DNA of 64,000 nucleotides from Rutstroemia sp. NJR-2017a BVV2 (Eukaryota > Ascomycota > Leotiomycetes > Helotiales > Rutstroemiaceae), in contig NJPS01000055.1 of the NCBI GenBank assembly GCA_002946415.1, forward strand, positions 215,192-279,191. Reading direction: 5' to 3'. This document shows, piece by piece, positions 11,331-22,253 of this stretch. A model generated the notes under the pieces. That model saw nothing but the letters and a program-made list of their open reading frames with translations. It was not told the origin of the DNA and searched no databases. Both the position numbers and the translations under genes were made by a program. The first letter of the stretch is position 1, and every line of letters begins with the position of its first letter.

Positions 11331-13861
11331 ATGCCGCGTGCTGTGACAGATGTCATAGCAAACCAGAAATTTGTGCTTGGCTTGGATTTCGGCACGACTT
11401 TCACGTCAGTCTCATACTACATTTCCTCTGGATCTGGAAGACGGAGAGCGTTACCTAAGGAGATCATGACCATTAAAAACTGGCCATCTGATGGAGTTAC
11501 GGGCGATAGGACTCAAGTACCCACGGAATTGGTAAGTTTAAATCCATGAGCTTGCGAGTCTACCGTTGATTTTACAAACTAATGCTTCATGATATTCACA
11601 GTGGTATCCTGCTGTTCCTGTGCAGCGGGTGCCGTCCCACCCAAGCAACGAGGATAATCATCTTGAAGAGCTTTTTTACCGCGAAAAAGGCCAAGAAAAC
11701 CCATTTTCGAGTCAGTCACAACAAGTGAGGAGCATTCAAGGCGTGGTATACCAAGCCGATGATGAAAGTATGGATATCGTTGACTCTCCTGATCTTTTCT
11801 TTGGGTATGATGTCTCCCGAAAACAATACACGGAAAATTCAGCAAGAGACCCCATGACCTTGGCGAAGAGATTCAAGCTGTACCTCGTTGATACTAAATA
11901 CACTGAGCAAGAGCGGGAGCATTTGCACAAGCTCCTCCAGAATCTGAGAGACCATGGAATCATTAGGAAATTCGGCTCCAAGACAACACCAGATGAGCGA
12001 GATGTCTCGGATGTCATCACAGACTTTCTGGTCAAAATTCTTGAGCATTGCAAAAGTGAATTGTCAAGGTTGCATCACTTCTCGGATAACTCTCGTGTCG
12101 AATTCGCATTGACTGTGCCCACCGCATGGAGTCCTGGGGCTTCTCGCGTACTTCAGGTAGCATTGCAATCAGCCGTCAAAGCAGTTAAGTTTGGCAACAC
12201 CGCGCAACAGGAGATCATCATACCTTATATCATTTCTGAACCAGAAGCCGCTGCTACATATATGCTTGCAGGAAATAATGATGTGCTGGTATGTTCATGT
12301 CTCACCTCCAAAATTTCATCTCTAGCACGATTGTGGTTACCAGCCCAATGAATGTTTCGTGATTGCAGACTGTGGTGGCGGAACGGTGGATATGACAACA
12401 TATGGACTCAGTCACTCTTATCCACTTCGTCTCACCGAGGAGGTGGTAGAGCCAGGAGGTATGAAATCACATGAAATCTCCGCTGAGATGCAGCTGATCA
12501 AATTTCAGGCGACAATTGCGGCTCTAGCTTTCTCAATGAGAACTATCGAATGCTCTTAATGGAAAGACTCGGAACGGAGACATACCTTTTCAGATCTGAA
12601 AGCCTGGAGACTATCGTCAATCGACTGCTGCACGATTTTGAAATCGAGCACAAACGACGGATCGACTCCACCCTCCCCGTTGGCCAAAGATTCAAAGTAT
12701 TCGTGCCGGGTTTGAGAGAAAATAAGGACAAAAGATTCACGCAGAACCTTTTGTGGATCCACAAGTATGTAGCTGTTCACGGGTATTCAACTCCTGTGTG
12801 TATCTCTACTGATCGTCTCACGACAGACAAGACATTAACCGTATATGGGACCCCCTCCTTCAACGTGTGAAAAAGGTCTTGGCCGAACAATTGAAGGCAG
12901 CCTTCACAAAAGGTGTAAAAGTCACAGTATGTGAGAGAGTTATAGACATTTACATAGCAAACTAACTGTCCCCCCAGAAAGTTTTCCTGCTCGGCGGGTT
13001 TGGCATCTCGCCCGCTTTAGTCTCTTATATCCAAAATTACCTTGAGGTGGTATCCAAAAAGTTTGGTCATGACATTGTTCTCAAGACGGGTAACAACGAT
13101 GAAAAATACTCGTGAGTATTTCCGCTTGTAGTTAGCATGTCAAATTATGCTCACATTAGGCAGTGTCACAGCGGTCTCTACCGGAGCTGTCTTAGCTGCA
13201 CTCAATAAAGATAAAGGCCCTTCCCGTATCGCACAATCAAGCTTCGGTTTCTTGCGGGCTGAGCTCTATAACCCAAGATTCAGTGGGCACAGAGGTGGGA
13301 AGGTCGAAAAGTGCGATATTGACGGCGAGGAATACGTGGACACGATTAAGTATTTCATCAAGAAGGTATTGAAGAAGACCTACTTGCAGAATCTCAATTA
13401 ACGGCTACAGGGAGAGACGATTCAGGCGCGTCACTTCATCGAACCCCTCATCTCGACGCATACGTTCCCCGTAGACGCAGAGGCTTTCATCTGCGAAGAG
13501 CTTTTGTACATCTCTGACGCTGCCGCCAAATCCCACTACGGCCCCAGCCACGAGCTCAATAAAGGTATAGATTCTTCCTGCCTTATAGAAGGATAGTTGC
13601 TGATTGTATTCTCTTCCAGATGTGCAGATCGCCGGAAGCATACGAGTTGACATGACCTTCTTGCGGGACCAGAAAATCATCGAGCCGACCATAGCAACAT
13701 GCGGAGGGCAAAATCATTACAAGGTCGACCTAGAACTTCATGCAGTGGTAGAGGGAAAGGAATTGAGGTATTTCGTCAAGTATCCTGCTGGCAAAAAAGG
13801 TCAAGTGAAGGGTTCGGATCAGATCTCCATCGCTGCCGCTTTCTTGCCTGGAACTGATTGA
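11331..13861 (+). CDS. Hsp70-like (HSPA12-type) actin-fold ATPase
   Basis: Nine exons (11331-11531, 11602-12288, 12344-12458, 12509-12764, 12827-12926, 12978-13111, 13164-13365, 13411-13564, 13620-13861) splice in phase to 696 aa. The actin/Hsp70 nucleotide-binding signatures are clear: phosphate-1 LGLDFGTTFTSVSY (~15), phosphate-2 ADCGGGTVDMTTY (~304) and adenosine motif LLGGFGISPALVSY (~457). Hsp70-like helices lie between them (TVPTAWSPGASRVLQ, SEPEAAATYML). It lacks the canonical Hsp70 substrate-binding domain and EEVD tail; the C-terminal ~200 residues are divergent. This matches the large fungal family of Hsp70-like proteins related to mammalian HSPA12, whose functions are mostly unknown. 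An earlier in-frame ATG at 11202 exists, but the conserved domain begins just after 11331. Confidence 0.85.
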
Positions 13862-14556
13862 GCTGGAAATGAACGAGGATCTTTATAATGAGGCGTTAAA
13901 TTTCAAAGTAAGGCGTGCAAGAGTTCCTCCTTTTATAAAGCTTTCACCTCTTATGAGAAGCTCACCTGATTCACCTCTTATGAGAGATTCATTTAGCTTT
14001 TAGTTACACGATAAGCACTGGCGTTTGCGTTTGTCTTTATGGAAGGAATCACGAGTCTTGAAGTTTTCGAATATCGGAAGATTAACCGTCAGACGGGAAA
14101 TAGGATGGACTCCGTTTTTATAGCGGACAATTTTAGTTATTCGCAATTTGCTAGGAGTAACTCTCATCAATAAAGAAGTTCTTCCATATGAGTTTGGAAA
14201 TGTCAGCTGAACCAGATCGAGGGGGTAAAATGGTTCCCCGCAGTTCTCCCCCATCCCCTCTTCGACTTAAAAAAACAGGCCGATTTCGTACAATATGTTA
14301 TGGATGATTATGATTAGCAGGCAGATATCCCAAATCCTCTAGGATATCATACCATTTTCATTACCCAATTATCTTTGGGATCTTTATTGTCGGCCTGTTG
14401 TTTCTACACCAGAGAGCTCCCTTCCCGCCCAGCGCGCACAGCCTCATGATCGTATGGCTGATGATTTCCTCCCTTGTTAGGAGACGTCCACAACAGTGAG
14501 AGGACATTTTCTCCGTTAACTCAATGAATAAAAAACGCCTTGGAGCGCCTGAAATC
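13862..14556. other. Intergenic region, no gene seen
   Basis: This 695-bp region separates the Hsp70-like gene from the broken rhamnosidase gene. A phrase close to cacctcttatgagaagctcacctgattc is partly duplicated around 13946-13990. I see no coding frame of interest. Confidence 0.5.
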
Positions 14557-17012
14557 ATGCCTAATATGTGTCTTTTATCATGGTGTACATTGTACGTTCT
14601 GATATGTCTCGTACTCGCACGTTATGAAGGGCCAGACTACGCAAATCTGCCCAGCGATACACTATTCCCCGGTTCCGTAGGTGATTGAATCGTCAGCGTT
14701 ACTTGCCTTCCATTTATCTCAATTGTTATCTCCTCTCTAGAACTATCCAAGAGATGCTGATCTATTTAATTCGCAGTGGGAAAAATATATCAGAGCTCCA
14801 GTAAACAAGTCCTCAATCACACCTGCTAGGATCTACAGACAAGAGGGTGATTTCGTAGAGGTAGCGGGTGACCATGGCAAGAAGACATTAGTAATTCGTG
14901 CGGGAGGACTTTTTACCCTTGAATTCGCCGAGAACATTGTTGGAAGGCTGGTTCTTGTGCTCCTCATATGTTTCGGATACTAATTCTCATGAAGATCTTG
15001 CTTCGACATTGAAGACACGAAAGGGAGCCCCTCTCTTGTCTTGGCTTGTTCCGAGTCGCCGGCTTTCGTGGATCGGTTACCTGATGCGACGACAGATCGG
15101 CAAGAGAGAGATCTACCTCTAACTCTTCCCATTACCAGGAATGGAGTGACATGCGTTGGGAATGATTTCCTACGTGGCGGTTTCAAGTACTTAACTGTAT
15201 ATATCGTCGAGCAAGATCGAGTATGGTCCGCCATTAGCCAGAAAATACTAGGAATAATCGAAACGAAACCAAAACCAGCAGTATCAATATCATCTATTTG
15301 GGTCAACTGCACCGCATTCCCATCAAAGAGCAACGGACGGGCATACACCGGATATTTCAGTAGCTCTAGTCCACTGCTCAATCGAATCTGGTACAGCGGT
15401 GCCTGGACACTGCACTATCGACCATTGATCCCCGCGAGGGCTACTCACTCATCGACGAGAACAGGTACCTAGACCACAACAAGTCACCCCCCGGATCATG
15501 GTACTCCAATTTTACCATAGCAAATGGAACAACCGTCACCACCGATGGCGCAAAACGAGACCGTGTGGTATGGCCCGGTGATATGTCGATTGCGGTACCC
15601 GGCATCGCTGTCTCAACTTACGATATGTTAGCTGTGAGGAACGCATTGGATACACTTTTCGATCACCAGTATGCGGATGGATCGCTTCCGTATGCGGGTC
15701 CGCCTATTAGTTCGGGAGCTTTCAGTGATACGTATCATTTGCATACTTTGCTCGGCGTGTATAACTATGTCTTGTACTCGGGGAATCTGGAGTGGCTGAA
15801 GATGAGGTGGCCGGCGTATTTGAAAGCGCTGAAGGTTAGTATGGTTAAAGTGGGTGGTTAAAATCTGTTGCATGTGACTTCGACAGCGGATTGGTTGCGG
15901 CCGGGAATGACGGGGCATAATTTGGAAGCATCAGTGCTTCTTAATACTGTGTTGAAGAACACCTATGAATGTGCATCTTGGATTGACGGTTCCACCGAGG
16001 CGCAGAGAAAAGAGTGGTCTTCTCTCCAGTTGCGTTTGACCAATGGCATAGAAACCCTCTGGTGCCATATAGACGGCCTCTTTGCCGACAACATTGGTCG
16101 CAGAAGCTGCAATGGGTCAGAAAAAGTACTACCCCAAGACGGCAACAGCTTGGTCTTAATATCCGGACTATTCAGCCCAAAAACCCGGCTGCAAATCTCA
16201 CACAATCTCCGCAAGCGCTGGGGCAAATACGGCGCACCCGCGCCTGAATTCTCAAACACAATTTCCCCGTTCGCAACATCTTTCGAGCTATTCGGCCACT
16301 GCGCAGTCGACAGCCACGACGCAGCAGTCGAATTAATGCAGCTCCAGTGGGGATACATGCTCGACGGTCCAGGCTTTACAAATAGTACACTAGTCGAAGG
16401 ATACCGCGTAGATGGCCACATCCAATACCCCGCCTACTGGTCCGCAGCGCGCAACTCCCACGCGCATGGTTGGAGCTCCGGTCTGACGTCCGTTCTGATG
16501 CAGGGCATTCTAGGGATTCAGCTCCTGTCTCCACTGGGTCGTAATTGGCGCATTGAACCGCATCGTACGAAGTGGTTGCAGTTTGTGAGAGGAGGATTTG
16601 CGACGAAGTTGGGGAGATTTGAGGTTAGTGTGGCGGTGATGGAGGAGAGGGGTACGGGGAGGGAGATTGAGGTTTTGAGTTTTGTGACGCCGAGGGGGTC
16701 GAGTGGGAGGGTTAGGTGGGGGGAATGGGAGGGGGTTTTCCGGGTGGGGAGTATAGGGGGTTTAGGTGGGTGGGTGAGAGGACGGGTACAAAGGGGTGGA
16801 ACGTCTGGGAAGAGGGGATGGAGGAGCGGTTTGTGGTGGATGAGAATTGGGTGGAGCTTGAGATGGAAGAGAGGGAGGCTGGGGTTGTGGATTGGGATGC
16901 GCTGAGTAGGAATTATGTTGATGGTCCTGGGAGTGATGGTGAGTCTATTGTCCCGATAGGCTTTCGCGCGCATGTGGAGATGCTTGAACTGGAGAAAGCT
17001 CGGGCTGAATAG
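14557..17012 (+). pseudogene. GH78 alpha-L-rhamnosidase, disrupted
   Basis: Homology to fungal GH78 enzymes runs along the whole region but not in one frame. Pieces are an N-terminal hydrophobic lead (14557-14676), QWEKYIRAPVNKSSITPARI (14741-14946) and DFLRGGFKYLTVYI...YFSSSSPLLNRIWYSGAWTL (14995-15412). Then follow TIDPREGYSLIDENRYLDH, VVWPGDMSIAVPG, STADWLRPGMTGHNLEAS and SSGLTSVLMQGILGI. Lesions: a missing base near 15413-15415 (CTG CA_ CTA), an in-frame TAA at 15859-15861 and a frame change at ~16740-16790. The intron at 14947-14994 has a GC donor (ggctggt) with a perfect tactaat branch. The enzyme would release rhamnose from plant or microbial glycans outside the cell. Automatic gene callers may hide the stop inside an artificial intron, but the residues around it are conserved, so I call it a pseudogene. 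Assembly errors could mimic the single-base lesion. Confidence 0.75.
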
Positions 17013-18143
17013 ATGAATTTGGGTGAAGAGGCTGGTTTGTTGGATTAGTCTCATGGACCGAAATAGATGATTGAATCTAATTTCTCCTGGTTTTACACTT
17101 CAAGATTGTCTTAGTCCCTACCTGCAGACAAAAACGTTTAATTATCATTCAGAGGGTCAAAATTGAAAGTCTTGGAGTGCACAGATTAGTTCTTTCCCGT
17201 CAAAACTGTCTCTGTAGCTGCATGTTAGTCTAATTCCTCAGGGTTCTTGGGTTACTCTTCATTCTAGCACAGTTGTCGGAGCAAAAAAGGAAGCAAGATA
17301 TTTATTGATCATGGAGGGAATCTTGGAGTAGATAGATCATAGACTTAATTGTCACGGAAACGATTATTGTGGGTCGACCACCTTCCACCGCAATGCATTA
17401 GGTGCACTGTACGGTTCAGGGTGATTATGCCTGCTTGATTTCTCATGGGCATACGGCCTTTCTTTATAGCCCTCCCCATTACCATCCGATCTATCTAAAT
17501 TCATTATGGTGAATTGAGTCGACAATTATCCTGTACACTGTGCCGAATACTCGCGATCGGCATAGCACAAATCAGATCTATCGTCTGAGCCCTGTGGTCT
17601 GGGTCCTCACTCGTGAGATCACTTAGATAGAGGACACCGGGAAGAGACTGCACTTTATCATATGAGCGTAGCTAGTTACTTCACGTGATATCAATTGCAC
17701 TGCCCTTCTCTTTTGACTGAAGAAAAGCCTCTTGTTTATACACAAACAATCCACTCTCGAAGAACTCTGGTTCCTGTCTTTTAAAATGACATAATTGCTA
17801 CCAAGATCTTGCTCAAGGAGCACAGTGATGGTGGGTTACATCTGCACAGCATGTTACTTGAGATAAATTCTTACCTACTTCCTGCAACGGTTCAATCCGA
17901 GATTCTGAACTACCCAAAGAAGACTGGCATATGCCGCACTTAGCGTGGAATTCACTCCGACCCACAAGCAAGAACTCAGAAAACAAATTTTTGAATCTCG
18001 CGTCCTAGTACAACTCAGACTGCCAGGCATCTTGTTCTTTGCTAGACACTGGGCTCAAAAGGCTGTCAAATTCATCATTTCATCGTTTCATCATTGACCG
18101 CACCCTCTGGTTTGCATCAGTCTCAAAGATTAAGAGTTTCAAC
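17013..18143. other. Intergenic region, no gene seen
   Basis: This is a 1.1-kb stretch downstream of the broken GH78 gene, with only short frames on both strands. It should hold the promoter of the DUF6604 gene that starts at 18144. I see no repeat or RNA gene. Confidence 0.5.
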
Positions 18144-20573
18144 ATGTTGCTAGCATTCCCAGAAATTAGCTACAAACGCTACAAGGATGACACTTCAACC
18201 TTTATCAAATGGCTTGCAGAAACTGCTCAGAGTTGCAGGTCAGAGACGAGCGGGAGTACTTCGACCACAGAGTCTGCTAAACCAGGAGGAGCAAGACTGA
18301 AAGGCAAGGCCCGCAAGCTAGCAAAGCAAGGCTCTAGTACTGCAAACAACAAGTCCTCAGCAACCAAGCCAGAGAACAACAAGACCTCAGCAGCCAAGCC
18401 AGAAAACCACGTCGTTGACAGTAGTGAATTATTAGGCCTCGCACACACTATCTCTAACTCGAAAAACTCCTCAATTATCGTACCAACTGAGATCATCAGA
18501 GCTGGCATTCGAGCAGTGTCTGCACGTAAAAAGTGCACAGCTTATTTCGAGAGCATTACCAACAAGGACGGTGACGAGAAGTTACGCCGGAATGAGTCGC
18601 ATGCCTATTTCACCAAACTTATAGAAGTTGTTCTTACGATTCTCCAGCCTCATTTTGCACCTTCTACTACGCCGAAAGACACCACCGAGCAGACCTCGGG
18701 CAGTCTGCTGCAAAATTTGCAAAATCGATTTGCTCAACTCGAGGTGGAGGAGCCAGAAGAAACAGACGACGAGACAGAAGTGGAAGCTCCCGTTGACAAT
18801 CAACTAACGGTCTATGAGCTGAGAGCCACAGATCAGAAATCCGCCGTAGAAGAGCAAGCATTTGCCTATTTCTGTCTCTTCGGCGATTTGGAGAAAGTGA
18901 GATCGCACCTGAAGGCTGTTTGGACGGATTATAAGCTTGAACGGACGGACATCATTACGGCTGCAGTAGTCACCAATACTGCATTTCAGCTAGCTAGGCG
19001 TGCGCAAGACGAGGCACTTTCGGCGTTTCCCGGCGCAGGAGATTATACGCAATTCATACCCATGCTGAATCGGGTAACCGGAAAGGTTAAGATGGATGAA
19101 GATACTGAAAATTGGACATTCCGCTTAGCTTATGAAACTTTGACCAATTTCTGCGCCATTTCTGAACCCTATGCAGTCGATTTGATAGACAAGACTCTTT
19201 TAGGGGGTTACAATCCGTTGGACAATCGATCACAGATGTGTTGGAGAGAAAAGCACAACGAGGATAATGTGTTGCTCATGGAACTACTTCCCGAGTTTTG
19301 TTACGTGATCGACGAGGAAGTTGAGCACTTTGCGGGTGACGAACTAAGTCAAGCGATCAGGGAGATGAAAGAGACAAAGGAGATCGCTATCTGGTTGGCA
19401 TTCGCAGCGACTGTTTTCTTGGACATCCACCATATTATGCGAGAGAAGGTTGAGCGAGCATTTGACGATTTCCAGGCTATCGTAATCAACGCCAAACTAG
19501 TAATGAAAAGACATACGGATTTCATGCGCAATGTTCCATGGCCACAGACCTGGTCAGCAAAAGACGAGATTATTCCTCAAAGGTTTATTGCGGAAATGGA
19601 GAACTACATGTTACAGGATCCGGCCCTCGCGATGAAGATGTGTTGGTACAAGAAAGAAGGAGTGTCGACGACAGAAGAGTACGAAAGATTTTATTTTCAC
19701 AAACGCCAACCGATACTTTGCGGGCTCCAGGCTTTCTACACCACGCTTATGCTGAAGCGTATTGGAGGGAGATATTGCAACACGTTCGGCACAGCCGTCT
19801 TTCCTGCGCATTTATACAATGCTCTGCAACAAAAGCCGAACCCTGTCAGCTCCTGGCCAGCTATGGAAAATTTAATCAATCTGCATACACCAGAGCGCAT
19901 TTTTATTGGCGCCAGACCCCAAACAATAGACAGTTGCTTCAAGCAAATACATCTGATGTTTGGCTACTCAGTAACTGATTTTGCTGCTAACCAGCGACAA
20001 ACAGGAAGACGCCCTGTGGCGTCCAAGGACAGACTAAGACCCCTAGAGGAAATAACAAATATTTGTACGTTTTTTCGTCAGGCGTTGTGTCAGGGAATGC
20101 CAGCGGCAATATTAGTGCACAGAATCGAAGAATTCCTCAACAAACAGGCACAAGAGAAAGCTCAGAAGCAGAAGCCTAAGTCCAAAACCCCGTGTCACGA
20201 ATGGTCCCGCTACGGTCGTCTTAGCTCCACACAGCTTTTGGAAGCGCTGACAGCTTCACTCGCATTTGAATTACCGGGGTTGAGATTCAGTTACTTCGAT
20301 CTGCATCGCCAGAGCATCGAAATGCTGAGGAAGGTGAATGCGGAACTGAAGGAGGACCTTACACAGGTTCTTGGTCCTCGATATATCGAAGATGACAGTC
20401 AATTGCCGGCGGTCTGTCTTTGGATTCTCAAGCTTGCGTGTGAGAGTGAGAGGCTTGCCGAGTACATTGGATTGAGAGGTGCAAGAAACGGTCTGCTGGA
20501 GAAGACCGGGAAAGTTTTTGAAGACTTTTTAAATGAGTATTGTTGCCAGACGGCATTCGAGCAACTCAATTAG
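18144..20573 (+). CDS. DUF6604 domain-containing protein
   Basis: A single-exon gene of 809 aa. I prefer the ATG at 18144 over the in-frame ATG at 18039 because the conserved block SYKRYKDDTSTFIKWLAETA follows at once. This is the usual N-terminal opening of fungal DUF6604 proteins. A Lys/Ala/Ser-rich low-complexity linker (~30-90, with SSATKPENNKTSAAKPEN as an imperfect repeat) follows. An acidic stretch lies at ~205-220 (EVEEPEETDDETEVEAP), and the rest is a long helical region. There is no signal peptide, membrane segment or recognisable catalytic motif. The family is found in Pezizomycotina and its function is unknown. Confidence 0.8.
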   Translation: MLLAFPEISYKRYKDDTSTFIKWLAETAQSCRSETSGSTSTTESAKPGGARLKGKARKLAKQGSSTANNKSSATKPENNKTSAAKPENHVVDSSELLGLAHTISNSKNSSIIVPTEIIRAGIRAVSARKKCTAYFESITNKDGDEKLRRNESHAYFTKLIEVVLTILQPHFAPSTTPKDTTEQTSGSLLQNLQNRFAQLEVEEPEETDDETEVEAPVDNQLTVYELRATDQKSAVEEQAFAYFCLFGDLEKVRSHLKAVWTDYKLERTDIITAAVVTNTAFQLARRAQDEALSAFPGAGDYTQFIPMLNRVTGKVKMDEDTENWTFRLAYETLTNFCAISEPYAVDLIDKTLLGGYNPLDNRSQMCWREKHNEDNVLLMELLPEFCYVIDEEVEHFAGDELSQAIREMKETKEIAIWLAFAATVFLDIHHIMREKVERAFDDFQAIVINAKLVMKRHTDFMRNVPWPQTWSAKDEIIPQRFIAEMENYMLQDPALAMKMCWYKKEGVSTTEEYERFYFHKRQPILCGLQAFYTTLMLKRIGGRYCNTFGTAVFPAHLYNALQQKPNPVSSWPAMENLINLHTPERIFIGARPQTIDSCFKQIHLMFGYSVTDFAANQRQTGRRPVASKDRLRPLEEITNICTFFRQALCQGMPAAILVHRIEEFLNKQAQEKAQKQKPKSKTPCHEWSRYGRLSSTQLLEALTASLAFELPGLRFSYFDLHRQSIEMLRKVNAELKEDLTQVLGPRYIEDDSQLPAVCLWILKLACESERLAEYIGLRGARNGLLEKTGKVFEDFLNEYCCQTAFEQLN

Positions 20574-21030
20574 GTAATGGGAGCTGAATTATATGAACTT
20601 CCATCTCGTGTGTCCGAAGCAGCCATGTCAATTTTCTTAGGTCTCTCTCTGATGAGAGTGGGTGAGGTTCATGTCTGAATGAAATCCAAGCTACTATAGA
20701 ACATGTGATCTCAATGATGCATGCTATCTCAAATGACAACTATCTCAAATGACAAAGCAGACGCCTAAATACGTGACGTAAAAATGTAGTCACCTCGCAT
20801 AGTAATGTGTAACGAAGAGCATGTAGAGACGAATAACTAACTTCCACTTAGAGAGGCGCGTTCTACACTTGCAAGAGATGCTCGGACCCAATCATACATC
20901 CAGCTCCTTCATTACTATGATGAGCATGCCTGATGGGCACATTAAGTAACGGGCAAGCTTTGACCCGTTCAGCCGTGTTGGACGAAATTGAATTTCTAGG
21001 TTCGTCCAAGATGCCTAAATCACAGCATCA
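20574..21030. other. Convergent intergenic region
   Basis: This 457-bp 3' region lies between the DUF6604 gene and the minus-strand aprataxin gene. It includes a short duplicated phrase, atctcaaatgacaa, near 20728-20757. No gene is evident. Confidence 0.5.
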
Positions 21031-21968
21031 CTACAGCATTTTCCACGTCTCAAACTCCTGCTCCAGATGTACCTTCAACCTAGCAAATTTATTCCCGAAC
21101 CGCTCACCACATCTCCAACATTTAAGATCAGCTTCAAGCCACCTTCTACCCTGTCCTTTCCGTTCCAACTCCGCGTTTCGCTCTTCTGAAAGTGGGAATT
21201 CTGAGAATCCAACGAAGAATGGTGTAGCAAATGAATTATAGTGTGTCCGCTTCTTCAAACATTCCGAATATCGGTCGACAGATAGAACATGAATGTGAAG
21301 ATGCTCCATCGATGGATGCATATGTATGCCTGCTATAACCTCTTCCTCCCAATCTCTACCTTTCGGTAAATCAGCATCCACATCAAGTTCGACTTCCCCA
21401 CTCATAACCTTCTCTCTTTCTTTATCCTGCGCGGAGTATTGACCATATTTGCGTCGCAGTTCTGAAGCTACGATTCCTTTCAACTTCTCCACTTCGGGCC
21501 TTGCGAGTTCAAGAAACCTTGGGTCGGATAATGCAGCGATGGGGTGCATGGTATGCCACTTTTCGTTGCGTGCTATGAGGAGCGTGTGAACAGAGGACTT
21601 GGGATATAAGTCGTTGATCGCGACAAATGAGTCCGTGTGGAAGATAACGCGTGAAGCGGGTTGCGCAGATGGATTCTGGAGATAGATGCCTAGGCCTGCG
21701 CGGCCGAAAAAGGATGGGTGGGAATTTGCGATTCTCTTGGGAGGAGGTGATGAGCTTGATGACTTAAGAGCTCGTTTAGAGTTAGACATTAGCTGCGCGA
21801 CTGCAAAGACACCGGTCAGCATGGCCAGGAAAGTAAATATAGCAGAAGAGAAGACTGGTACGTACATGCATTTGGTGTAGATTTCGAGGCTGACGAGGCT
21901 GGGGAAGCAGTACCGGCAATTTCCTCGCCTGTGATGGCATCTTCAGGAGCCTCGCCATCAGAGGTCAT
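21031..21968 (-). CDS. hnt3: Aprataxin-like DNA deadenylase (Hnt3 type)
   Basis: Two exons on the minus strand (21968-21866 and 21800-21031) with a 65-bp phase-1 intron give 290 aa. The HIT-domain catalytic triad HLHIHV (His-x-His-x-His, ~residue 199) is present, with PSFFGRAGLGIYLQNP and ARNEKWHTMHP upstream. The C-terminal finger begins CWRCGERF (~262) and ends with a His-x3-Glu, i.e. the C2HE zinc finger known from fission-yeast aprataxin. The enzyme removes AMP from abortive 5'-adenylated DNA ends left by ligases during single-strand break repair in the nucleus. Exon 1 adds a short Ser/Ala-rich lead. The gene shares a 285-bp divergent promoter with the DHX57-type helicase. Confidence 0.88.
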
Positions 21969-22253
21969 TGTGAAGTAACATAACACCTCGAAATATCAAC
22001 GAGAACTCTCGGAAGACGTCGCTGCTTATTCGGTGGTTTGTCCAGTTTATTGATGAAGTCAAGATTGACGTAACCTAGTAAATTTAGCGCATCAACTTTC
22101 AGCCTTGTTTGTGGAGACGCCAAAGAAACTTTGCCGGGACGTGCACCACAATTTTTGACTCCACCCCTCCAACATTCGCCCCTTGTTCCTTCTCCCGGTC
22201 CCCAGAATTCTGATTCATGGATCTTCATCTGCTAAACATATCAAAGACCAAGT
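21969..22253. promoter_or_regulatory. Divergent promoter between aprataxin and helicase genes
   Basis: This 285-bp interval lies between two start codons pointing away from each other and must serve both genes or contain both their leaders. No specific element is recognised. Confidence 0.5.

Noticed and set aside
15842..15894. Possible intron that would remove the in-frame TAA of the GH78 gene
   Set aside because: A donor and acceptor can be drawn, but the skipped residues (LLHVTSTADW) are conserved in the family, so real splicing there would delete part of the enzyme.
17885..17905. ggttcaatccgag, resembling a tRNA B box
   Set aside because: It is one base short of the consensus, and no A box or acceptor stem pairs around it.
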